Shown piece by piece: positions 5,445 through 11,979 of a stretch of 11,979 bases of DNA. Both the position numbers and the translations under genes were made by a program. Numbering within the stretch: the first letter of the stretch is position 1; each line of letters begins with the position of its first letter. The stretch is from positions 1-11,979 of the forward strand of contig JAEZBF010000310.1 in assembly GCA_023427545.1 (NCBI GenBank). Reading direction: 5' to 3'. Below the pieces are notes generated by a model, which was not told the DNA's origin, made no database searches, and saw only the letters and a program-made list of their open reading frames with translations. This DNA comes from Pseudomonadota bacterium. GTDB lineage: Bacteria > Pseudomonadota > Alphaproteobacteria > Rhizobiales > Devosiaceae.

Positions 5445-8368
5445 CAGGCGCTCCCGCCTTCGGCGCTCGCCGGTGCAGCGTCTGTGGGCGGCGGATCGGT
5501 CCGCCGTGGCCGGCGCAGCGACTGGTGGGCGATCGCGGTCAGGATCAGGGTGGTCGCGCCGACGACAAGGAGGAAGACGCCGAAATCGAAGGCCATGGCG
5601 GTGGGCAGGGCCATTTTGCCCAGCCAGCCCAGCTCGAGATAGGTGAACCACGAGGTGAGGAAGGGGTAGCCGAAGAGAATCGAGCCCAGGCCGGTCGCCA
5701 GCGCCGTCAGCAGCCCCGCCGCGATCCAGCGGACCGGCGCCACCCGGAACCGCGACTCCACCCAGCGCACGCCGCCGGCCATGTAGAGCAGGATCAGTGC
5801 CACCGATGCGGTGAGCCCCGCAACGAACCCTCCGCCCGGGAGGTCGTGGCCGCGCAGGAAGAGATGGATGGCAAAGAGCAGGATCACCGGAGCCATGAGC
5901 TGCATGATCAGGCCGGGAACCCGCATGTACTCGGCCAGCGAGTAGCCGCGGCCGCCATCCTCACGCTCCCGGTCGAAGGTGTCCTGCACTTGCTTCTGGG
6001 GCGTCGGGCCGATGCTTTCGGCGCTCGGCCTGAACCGTCGCAGCAGCGCGAAGACGGTCAGGGCGACGATCGCAACGACGGTGATCTCGCCGAAGGTGTC
6101 GAAGCCGCGGAAATCGACGAGGATGACGTTGACGACATTGTGCCCGCCGCCCTCGGTGTAGGACCGGCTGAGGAAGAACTCCGAGATCGAACCGATCACC
6201 GGGTGGGTCATGACCGCGTAGGCAAGGAGCGCCATGCCTCCGCCCCCGAGCACCGCCAGCACGGCGTCGCGGCTGCGCCTGAGCGGCCCCTGCGCGGGGG
6301 CATTGCCGACGCCCCTCAGCCGAGGGGGCAGCCAGCGCAGGCCAAGCAAAATCAGGATGGTGGTGACCACCTCGACGAGTAGCTGTGTTGTCGCCAGGTC
6401 GGGAGCGGAGAGCCACACGAAGCTGATGCAGGAGACCAGCCCGGCGCCGCCGACGAGGATCAGCGCGGCGAGGCGCCGGAACTTGGCGGCCAGCGCTGCG
6501 CCGATGGCGCAGGCGGACCCCACGACCCAGAGCAAAGCGAACGCCGGATCTATGGGAGAGATCGGGTAGTTGGGGGCGTAGATCGGTCGGCCGAACACCG
6601 CCAGAACCGCTGCGCCAATCGTCACTGCGATGATCAGCGCCAGCTGGGGCTGGAGGTGCTGGCTCGGAAACGTCACCGCCAGGAGGCGAGGGATGCGCTC
6701 GCCGACCTGGTGCAGGACGACGTCAAACAGACGCTTGCCGTTGAACCGTGCGAACGGCACCCGCGGCAGCGCCCGTAGCCGGCGGCGCAGCAGCAGGTAC
6801 ACCAGAATGCCGCCAACGAGCGCGATCATGCTCATCAGAAGCGCCGGCGTGAAGCCGTGCCAGATGGCGAGAGTGAAATACGGCACCTCATCGCCCAGCA
6901 CCGACTCCGCAGCGCGACGGAGATAGGGGCCCATCGAGGCCGCAGGCAGGATCCCGACGACGATGCAGAGGAGCACCAGCAGCCCGATCGGCACGACCAT
7001 CCAGGTCGGCGGCTCGTGCGGCTCCCGCGGGAAGCTCTGGGGCGTCGGTCCGTAGAACACCGCGCCGAGAAACCGCAGCGAATAGACCACCGACAGTCCC
7101 GTCGCGGCCAGGGCGACGAACGGCAGCAGGTGGAACGTCGCGCTCTCGGAGGCTGCCAGCGTCTCCTCGAAGAACATCTCCTTGGAGAGGAACCCGTTGA
7201 GCAGCGGCACGCCCGCCATCGCCGCAGCGGCCACGGTCGCGAGCGTCGCCGTCAAGGGCATGTAGCGGACGAGACCGCCGAGCTTGCGCATGTCGCGCGT
7301 GCCCGCCTCATGGTCGACCGCCCCCGCCGCCATGAACAGCGAGGCCTTGAAGATGGCGTGGTTCACCATGTGGAAGATCGCCGCGATGCAGGCGAGCGGA
7401 CTGTTCAGCCCGAGCAGGAAGGTGATGAGACCAAGGTGGCTGATCGTCGAATAGGCGAGGACGCCCTTGAGGTCGTTCTGGATGACCGCGAAGAAGGCGC
7501 CGTAGGTGAGCGTGACCAGCCCGGCGGTCGCCACCATCCAGGCCCAGGCCTCGGTGCCCGAGAGCACCGGCCAGAGCAGCACCAGCAGGAAGACGCCGGC
7601 CTTCACCATCGTCGCCGAATGGAGGTAGGCCGAGACCGGGGTTGGCGCTGCCATGGCGTGCGGCAGCCAGAAGTGGAACGGGAACTGGGCGCTCTTGGTG
7701 AACGCCCCCAGCAGGATCAGGACGAGGGCCGGCAGATACATCGGGCTCTGCCGGATGAGGTCACCCGATGCGAGGATGATGTCGAGATCGTAGCTGCCCG
7801 CGATGTTCGCCAGCAGCAGCAGCCCCGCCAGCAGGCAGAGGCCGCCCGTCGAGGTGACGATGAGCGCCATACGGGCGCCATCGCGCGCCGCGGCGCCGTT
7901 GTGCCAGTATCCGATTAGCAGGAACGAGAGCAGGCTGGTCATCTCCCAGAAGATGACAAGCTGGATGATCTGACCGGAGAGCACGATGCCGATCATCGAG
8001 CCGGCAAAGGCGAGCAGCAGCGCAAAGAAGCGCGTCACCGGATCGCTGGGCGACATATAGTAGCGGGCATAGATGCTTACGAGCAGGCCGATGCCGCAGA
8101 TCAGGACCAGGAAGATCCAGCTGAAGCCATCGAGCCGCAGGCTGAACCCCAGGTTCAGACTCGGCGCCCACTCGGCTACGAATCGCAGCGGTTCGGCGGC
8201 GGTGAACTGCGTCGACAGGAACGCCGTCACCAGAAGGCCGATCAGCATGCAGCCGATGGCAATGGCGGCGGCAGGATTTCGCGATGGGCCGCGCAGCACG
8301 GCAGCACCGAGGCTGCCCAAAAAGGGGAGGATCAGCAGCAGCAGAAGGAGTGCATTTGTGCCGATCAC
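5444..8368 (-). CDS. mrpA: Na+/H+ antiporter fused subunits A and B (MrpAB/PhaAB)
   Basis: Largest subunit, 974 residues and first gene of the operon, combining MrpA and MrpB as in group 2 (Pha) systems. Residues 1 to about 520 are the NuoL-like antiporter domain. They include WEMTSLLSFLLIGYW (helix-5 Glu near 142), FTKSAQFPFHFWLPHAM (Lys near 225), HSATMVKAG (Lys near 256), HMVNHAIFKASLF (Lys near 341) and the NGFLSKE turn. A NuoJ-like MrpA C-terminal region follows, with TTQLLVEVVTTILILLGLRW (about 661-680) and DFRGFDTFGEITVVAIVAL (about 753-771). The MrpB domain starts near 815 and carries the hallmark LPGGGFVAGL. Translation starts at a GTG (8368) preceded by AAAAGGA at good spacing, and the next residues IGTNALLLLL begin helix 1. 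Position numbers are accurate to about one residue. The start faces the stress-protein gene across a 190-base spacer. Confidence 0.97.
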   Translation of the reverse strand: MIGTNALLLLLLILPFLGSLGAAVLRGPSRNPAAAIAIGCMLIGLLVTAFLSTQFTAAEPLRFVAEWAPSLNLGFSLRLDGFSWIFLVLICGIGLLVSIYARYYMSPSDPVTRFFALLLAFAGSMIGIVLSGQIIQLVIFWEMTSLLSFLLIGYWHNGAAARDGARMALIVTSTGGLCLLAGLLLLANIAGSYDLDIILASGDLIRQSPMYLPALVLILLGAFTKSAQFPFHFWLPHAMAAPTPVSAYLHSATMVKAGVFLLVLLWPVLSGTEAWAWMVATAGLVTLTYGAFFAVIQNDLKGVLAYSTISHLGLITFLLGLNSPLACIAAIFHMVNHAIFKASLFMAAGAVDHEAGTRDMRKLGGLVRYMPLTATLATVAAAAMAGVPLLNGFLSKEMFFEETLAASESATFHLLPFVALAATGLSVVYSLRFLGAVFYGPTPQSFPREPHEPPTWMVVPIGLLVLLCIVVGILPAASMGPYLRRAAESVLGDEVPYFTLAIWHGFTPALLMSMIALVGGILVYLLLRRRLRALPRVPFARFNGKRLFDVVLHQVGERIPRLLAVTFPSQHLQPQLALIIAVTIGAAVLAVFGRPIYAPNYPISPIDPAFALLWVVGSACAIGAALAAKFRRLAALILVGGAGLVSCISFVWLSAPDLATTQLLVEVVTTILILLGLRWLPPRLRGVGNAPAQGPLRRSRDAVLAVLGGGGMALLAYAVMTHPVIGSISEFFLSRSYTEGGGHNVVNVILVDFRGFDTFGEITVVAIVALTVFALLRRFRPSAESIGPTPQKQVQDTFDREREDGGRGYSLAEYMRVPGLIMQLMAPVILLFAIHLFLRGHDLPGGGFVAGLTASVALILLYMAGGVRWVESRFRVAPVRWIAAGLLTALATGLGSILFGYPFLTSWFTYLELGWLGKMALPTAMAFDFGVFLLVVGATTLILTAIAHQSLRRPRRTDPPPTDAAPASAEGGSA

Positions 8369-8558
8369 AGAATCCTTTTGATGAAGCGCACAGGCCGCCA
8401 GAGCGCGTGGATTGGCATTCTCCCGGTTTCGGCGGATTCTTCAAGCACAACTGGCCCTTCAGGAGACATTCCAGCGCTCGCCCGAGACTGGAAAAATGAC
8501 CATCGAGGACCCACATCCGAAGTTGGTCCTACGAGCAACGACCCAAGAGGAGAACGAC
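8369..8558. promoter_or_regulatory. Divergent spacer between mrpAB and the universal stress protein gene
   Basis: These 190 bases must hold the start signals for both the Mrp operon (leftward) and the stress protein (rightward). For the plus strand a weak sigma-70-like pair can be read, TTGGCA at 8413-8418 and GATTCT at 8436-8441 with a 17-base spacer. I see no convincing match for the minus strand. An inverted repeat AGGACC / GGTCCT (8506-8511 and 8525-8530) lies shortly before the stress-protein ribosome binding site. No alphaproteobacterial EcfG-type GGAAC/CGTT pair was found. A small open frame on the minus strand here (8365-8610) overlaps both gene starts and is not credible. Confidence 0.45.
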
Positions 8559-9446
8559 ATGGCTGATGCAGGCTCGCCGTCCATCCCGCCCAAGCGGATA
8601 ATGCTTGCAACGGACCTCAGCGGCCGCAGCGACCGCGCCATGGACAGGGCGCTGCAGCTCGCCAGTGCGTGGGGCGCCGAGATCGTCGCCGTTCACGCCT
8701 TAAGGACCAAGGCCAATCCCTGGCCGAACTACGCAGGCCTCCCATCATGGCGGCAGCCGCCTGACATTGCAGCCATGGTTCAAGCGGAGATTCGCCAGGA
8801 CCTCGGCGACAGCGTCCCCGTGCGGGTCCACATCGAGGAAGGCCCGGCCGTCAAGGTCATCCTCGACACCATAGAGCGCGAAGGGTGCGACTTCGTCGTG
8901 ATCGGCGCCGGCCGCGATCGCACGTGGGGTGGCATAGGCGCCACGACCAGTGAGCTCTTCCGTACGTCGCCGACCTCGGTGCTGGTCGTCAAGCAGCGGC
9001 CCCGTGGGCAGTATGCGCGCGTGCTCGTCGGCACCGATTTCACCGAGGAGGCCCAGCGCGGGCTGGAGATCGCGACGGAGCTCTTTCCGGCCGCGAGCTT
9101 CACGCTGATGCACGCCTTCGAGATGCCGTACAAATCGATGCTGCTCGACAACAAGCTGAGCCGCGATTTCAGCGAGATGGAGCGCGAGACCATCAACACG
9201 TTCCTCGCGGGCGCCAAGCTTCTCCCGGCGGTGCGCGAGCGGGTTGCGACGCTGATCGAGCATGGCCCGCCGGCGACGATGCTGCACCGTTTCGCCGCCG
9301 AGCACCGCATCGACCTGACGGTGATCGGCGCCTACGAGCGCGGCCGGCTGTTCCACTCGATCATCGGCGGCGAAGGGCCGCGCATCCTCGAAGCCGTGCC
9401 CAGCGACATCCTCGTCGTGCGGGCGGAGCGTCCCTCGGCGGAGTGA
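8559..9446 (+). CDS. Universal stress protein, tandem UspA domains
   Basis: Cytoplasmic protein of 295 residues made of two UspA domains in tandem (about 12-145 and 152-288). Each opens with the usual strand and Asp: RIMLATDLS with D19 and RVLVGTDFT with D160. Each ends with a glycine-rich segment and a final strand: VIGAGRDRTWGG to SVLVV, and VIGAYERGRL to DILVV. The canonical ATP-binding pattern G-x2-G-x9-G-(S/T) is not clearly met in either domain, so nucleotide binding is uncertain. The frame is open from 8412, but the ATG at 8559 has a strong AGAGGAG six bases upstream and starts the family fold; the extra 49 residues are not Usp-like. It is the only rightward gene here, divergent from the Mrp operon and convergent with the AKR-Rid gene (10 bases between stops). 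Confidence 0.92.
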   Translation: MADAGSPSIPPKRIMLATDLSGRSDRAMDRALQLASAWGAEIVAVHALRTKANPWPNYAGLPSWRQPPDIAAMVQAEIRQDLGDSVPVRVHIEEGPAVKVILDTIEREGCDFVVIGAGRDRTWGGIGATTSELFRTSPTSVLVVKQRPRGQYARVLVGTDFTEEAQRGLEIATELFPAASFTLMHAFEMPYKSMLLDNKLSRDFSEMERETINTFLAGAKLLPAVRERVATLIEHGPPATMLHRFAAEHRIDLTVIGAYERGRLFHSIIGGEGPRILEAVPSDILVVRAERPSAE

Positions 9447-9456
9447 CAGGCCAGAG

Positions 9457-10929
9457 TCAGCCGCGGCTGCCCAGCACGGCTTCGGCTTCGATCTCGACCA
9501 GGTAGGGGCCGACCAGCCGGCCGGCCTGGATCAGGGTGTTGGCCGGCAGTATTTTGCCGAAGACGCGCCCGTGCGCCCGGGAGACCGGCTCCCACATTTC
9601 CACGTCGGCAAGATAGACGCGGGTCTGCACGATGTCTTCCATGCGCCCGCCGAGCGCGCCGATCGCGGCTGCGATCTTGTCGAGGATGTAGGTAACCTGC
9701 GCGGCCGGATCTCCGACAGCGACCGCGCGGCTGGCGCCATCGGTCGCGGTGGTGCCCGAGACCCGGATCGTGTCGCCGACGCGCACGGCGCGGCTGTAGC
9801 CGGCGACCGGCTCCCACATGCTGCCCGACGACACGCGCCAGCGGTCCGGATAACCGGGCAGGGGAACGGCGGTGTAGATCCGCGGCACCTCGCTGAGATG
9901 ATGGCTGAGATCACCGGAGGCCGTCAGAAATGGCGGCTTGCGGTACTCGTCGCCGCAGTCGCCGGGGATCGGCGTGCTCGTGGCGAAAGCGGTCTCGAAC
10001 GCGGCGCGGTCGGCGGCATCCAGCGCGAAGTCGAAAGCGCGCAGGTTGTCGTTGCGGTGCTCGTTCTCGCCGAGACGCACGCCGATGATCGTCGCGGTCA
10101 CGGCCTCGTGCTCGAGCACCCAGCGCGTCGCCACGTTGGCGATGGAGACGCCGTGCCGCGCCGCGATGCCGCGCGCAGCGCGCAGGATGCCCTGGAACAC
10201 TTCCCAGCCGCCGGCGGCGTCGATGAAGCGCTTGTATTTCGAGCGGCTCCAGTCGGGTAGCGCCGCTGGTTCGGGCTGGCCGAGCCAACGCTCGGAGAGG
10301 AAGCCGCCGCAGAGCGTGCCGTAGGCGAGCAGCCTGACGCCGCGCTCGCGGCAGAGCTCGGAGAGTTCCCCGGCGGCCCGCCGATCTACCAAAGAGAACG
10401 AGACCTGATTGGTCGCTATGGGAATGCCGTCGGAAAGCGCCAGCCGCAGGTGCGCGGCATCGAAGTTGGTCAGTCCGATCTCGCCGATCAGCCCTTCCTC
10501 GCGCAGGCGCTTCAACTCGTGGAGGGCGTCGAGCCAGGCGAAGTGTTCGAACGTCCACCAGTGGAACTGGAGCAGATCGACGCGCTCTACACCCAGCCGC
10601 GCGAGGCGATCCTCGACGCCGCGGCGGACGATCTCGGCGGTCATGGGCCCGGGGGGTGGGCACCACTTGGTGAAGGCGATGGGGCGCGGTCCGGGACCGC
10701 TCCACTGTGCGAGCATGCGGCCGGTGATGAGCTCTGCCGAGCCGTAATGGTCGGCCATGTCGAAGGTGTCGAAGCCGGCGCGGGCGTACTCGGCGAGGTA
10801 CTCCGCGGCGACATCGCGGTCGAGCTCAGCGCCATTCTTTTCGAGGTCGGCGACCTGCCACAGGCCGCAGATCAGCCGGCTGGCGCTGCGGCCGTCGGGG
10901 AGGGTCCAGCGTTCAGGAACGTTCGGCAT
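9457..10929 (-). CDS. Aldo/keto reductase fused to a C-terminal Rid (YjgF/YER057c/UK114) domain
   Basis: A 490-residue two-domain cytosolic protein. Residues 1 to about 330 are an NADPH-type aldo/keto reductase barrel. The catalytic tetrad is recognisable: D57 and Y62 in FDMADHYGSAE, K88 in FTKWCPP and H123 in LLQFHWW. The cofactor-site region IIGVRLGENEHRNDNL lies near 281-296. Residues from about 350 form a Rid domain with SSGSMWEPVAGYSRAVRVGD (367-386), VSGTTATDG (390-398), VQTRVYLADV and LVEIEAEAV. Where E. coli RidA has its catalytic R105 in PAR, this protein has N464 in PANTLIQ, so imine deaminase activity is doubtful. The ATG at 10929 is chosen over one at 11007: it gives an AKR-like N-terminus and only a 17-base overlap with the permease gene. 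The ribosome binding site is weak, suggesting coupling. Substrate unknown. Confidence 0.9.
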   Translation of the reverse strand: MPNVPERWTLPDGRSASRLICGLWQVADLEKNGAELDRDVAAEYLAEYARAGFDTFDMADHYGSAELITGRMLAQWSGPGPRPIAFTKWCPPPGPMTAEIVRRGVEDRLARLGVERVDLLQFHWWTFEHFAWLDALHELKRLREEGLIGEIGLTNFDAAHLRLALSDGIPIATNQVSFSLVDRRAAGELSELCRERGVRLLAYGTLCGGFLSERWLGQPEPAALPDWSRSKYKRFIDAAGGWEVFQGILRAARGIAARHGVSIANVATRWVLEHEAVTATIIGVRLGENEHRNDNLRAFDFALDAADRAAFETAFATSTPIPGDCGDEYRKPPFLTASGDLSHHLSEVPRIYTAVPLPGYPDRWRVSSGSMWEPVAGYSRAVRVGDTIRVSGTTATDGASRAVAVGDPAAQVTYILDKIAAAIGALGGRMEDIVQTRVYLADVEMWEPVSRAHGRVFGKILPANTLIQAGRLVGPYLVEIEAEAVLGSRG

Positions 10930-11920
10930 CGGAGATTGGTCCGGTTGACGGTTTCGCGCGCGGCTTCGTCGCGGCATCGAGATGGCGGGAAACCACCCGC
11001 AACTCACCGAGGACGCCGCGGGGGCGGAAGAGAAGAATGAGGCAAAGTGATATGCCGATCATGACGATCTGCAGCGTGGCCGCACGTGCCTGATCGCCGG
11101 CCGGTACGGTGGCCGATATGGTGGCCGCCGAGGCTGCCCAGATGCCCCAGACGAGGATGGCGCCGAGGATGGCTCCGCGGTTGTTACCGGAGCCGCCCAC
11201 GATCAGCATCGCCCAGATCTGGAAGGTGAGGATCGGCTGATAATTATCCGGCGCAATGAAGCCGATGAAGTGGGCCTGCACGGCGCCGGCGAGACCCATG
11301 ATGCCGCCGCCGATCGCGAAGGCCTGGAGGCGGAAGCGCAGAGCGTTCTTGCCCAGGGCCAGCGCCGCGGTCTCGTCCTCGCGGATGGCGCGGAGCACGC
11401 GTCCCCACGGGCTGCGCGCCAGCCGCTGGAGGATGGCGTAGAGGGCGGCGACCAGCACGACGAGAACGGCGAGGTTCAGCAGGCTGAACGCGAACGGGCT
11501 GTCCGCGAGGTCGGCGAACGGCCGGGGAATGAAGCCGATGCCGAAGGGGCCGCCGGTGACCGGCTGCAGGTTGAGGGCGCAAAGCTGAACGACGACGGCG
11601 ACGCCGAAGGTCGCGATCGCGAGATAATCCGAACGCAGCCTGATGGTCAGCGCGCCGATGAGGAACGACACGGCAGCCGTCGCCAGCGCCCCGGCCGCCC
11701 AGCCCACCGCAATGGGCTGGTCGAAACCGCCGAGGTGGGCTGTGCTCGGCGGCGTCGTCAGGATTGCCGAGACGTAGGCGCCGATGGCGACGAAGCCGGA
11801 GACGCCGACGTTGAACACACCGGTCTGGCCCCACTGCACGTTGAGGCCCAGGCACATGATGCCGAAGGTCAGCGCCATGGTGAGGAAGAAGGCGCCGTAG
11901 CTGAGGAGTTCGAGGCTCAT
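10913..11920 (-). CDS. livM: Branched-chain amino acid type ABC transporter permease (LivM)
   Basis: Inner-membrane permease of 335 residues in the HAAT (LivM) family. Seen signatures are GQTGVFNVGVSGFVAIGAY (about 31-49), TGGPFGIGFIPRP (about 122-134), and the cytoplasmic EAA-type loop SPWGRVLRAIREDETAALALG (about 170-190) that contacts the ATPase subunits. WAMLIVGGSGNNRGAILGA follows near 240, and the C-terminal LFRPRGVLGE is typical. The polar tail of about 30 residues (KPRAKPSTGPISDAERS) is cytoplasmic. The ATG at 11920 overlaps the upstream permease stop as ATGA. No periplasmic binding protein or ATPase is in view; they would lie outside the window. HAAT systems also carry amides, urea and aromatic acids, so the substrate need not be a branched-chain amino acid. 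Confidence 0.95.
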   Translation of the reverse strand: MSLELLSYGAFFLTMALTFGIMCLGLNVQWGQTGVFNVGVSGFVAIGAYVSAILTTPPSTAHLGGFDQPIAVGWAAGALATAAVSFLIGALTIRLRSDYLAIATFGVAVVVQLCALNLQPVTGGPFGIGFIPRPFADLADSPFAFSLLNLAVLVVLVAALYAILQRLARSPWGRVLRAIREDETAALALGKNALRFRLQAFAIGGGIMGLAGAVQAHFIGFIAPDNYQPILTFQIWAMLIVGGSGNNRGAILGAILVWGIWAASAATISATVPAGDQARAATLQIVMIGISLCLILLFRPRGVLGELRVVSRHLDAATKPRAKPSTGPISDAERS

Positions 11921-11979
11921 TCGGGCCTCCCGAACAGCCCGCGCGGACGCAAGAGGAGCACCCCGACGAGGATCACGAA
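11917..11979 (-). CDS. livH: Branched-chain amino acid type ABC permease (LivH), C-terminal end only
   Basis: The last 20 codons of an open frame entering from the right edge encode FVILVGVLLLRPRGLFGRPE and then TGA. A hydrophobic helix followed by LLRPRGLFG is the characteristic end of LivH/LivM permeases. Because livM starts inside its stop codon (ATGA), the normal livH-livM order makes this livH. A LivM-type end cannot be ruled out from 20 residues. Confidence 0.8.
   Translation of the reverse strand, partial: FVILVGVLLLRPRGLFGRPE

Noticed and set aside
5525..7918. Other long plus-strand frames (for example 5525-6382 and 6857-7918) opposite mrpAB
   Set aside because: Same antisense composition artefact of a GC-rich hydrophobic gene; no recognisable protein.
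8412..8558. Upstream in-frame extension of the universal stress protein
   Set aside because: The extra 49 residues are not Usp-like, while the ATG at 8559 has a strong AGAGGAG at ideal spacing.
8365..8610. Minus-strand frame of 81 codons over the divergent spacer
   Set aside because: It overlaps the mrpAB GTG and the stress-protein start, lacks a ribosome binding site of note and has no family resemblance.
9458..9469. Perfect 12-base palindrome CAGCCGCGGCTG at the convergent gene ends, considered as a terminator
   Set aside because: It has no loop, so it cannot fold into a normal hairpin, has no T run, and is part of the AKR-Rid coding end. Chance is likely at this GC content.
10930..11007. 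Upstream extension of the AKR-Rid protein by 26 residues
   Set aside because: It would lie wholly within the livM coding end and encodes Arg-rich sequence unlike an AKR N-terminus.
1..11979. Search for CRISPR arrays, tRNA or rRNA genes, insertion sequences, phage or defence genes
   Set aside because: No regularly spaced direct repeats, no tRNA-like or rRNA-like sequence, no transposase or integrase and no known defence domain were seen in any frame.

Overview
The window is GC-rich, gene-dense bacterial chromosome. It most resembles an alphaproteobacterium: the Mrp antiporter is of the group 2 (Pha) type with fused A and B subunits, codons strongly favour G/C at the third position, and ATGA stop/start overlaps are frequent. 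The order or genus cannot be fixed from the sequence. All genes lie on the minus strand except one universal stress protein.

Layout from left to right. (1) 1-854: N-terminal half of a DHA2-type MFS drug exporter, cut by the window edge. (2) 914-1961: a DUF488 protein and the nucleoside diphosphate kinase regulator Rnk; rnk is upstream and both read leftwards. (3) 1962-2376: a 415-base gene-free stretch that holds a likely intrinsic terminator for the Mrp operon, a likely promoter for rnk, and an inverted-repeat leader. (4) 2377-8368: a complete six-gene Mrp/Pha monovalent cation/proton antiporter operon in the order AB-C-D-E-F-G, with every junction overlapping. (5) 8369-8558: a divergent spacer. 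(6) 8559-9446 on the plus strand: a tandem-domain universal stress protein. (7) 9457-10929: an aldo/keto reductase fused to a C-terminal Rid (YjgF/YER057c/UK114) domain. (8) 10913-11979: a LivM-type branched-chain amino acid ABC permease and the last 20 codons of the permease upstream of it.

The Mrp complex would export Na+ (or K+) in exchange for protons and so serve pH, salt and osmotic homeostasis. The divergent stress protein and the drug exporter fit a broad stress-tolerance neighbourhood, although co-regulation is not shown. The LivH/LivM/AKR-Rid run looks like one transcript in which an importer of a small amino-acid-like substrate is coupled to a two-domain enzyme. Its Rid domain has Asn where RidA enamine/imine deaminases have their essential Arg. 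I found no mobile element, CRISPR array, tRNA or rRNA. Most of the window is recognisable housekeeping or accessory biology. The least ordinary items are the AKR-Rid fusion and the structured leader before rnk.
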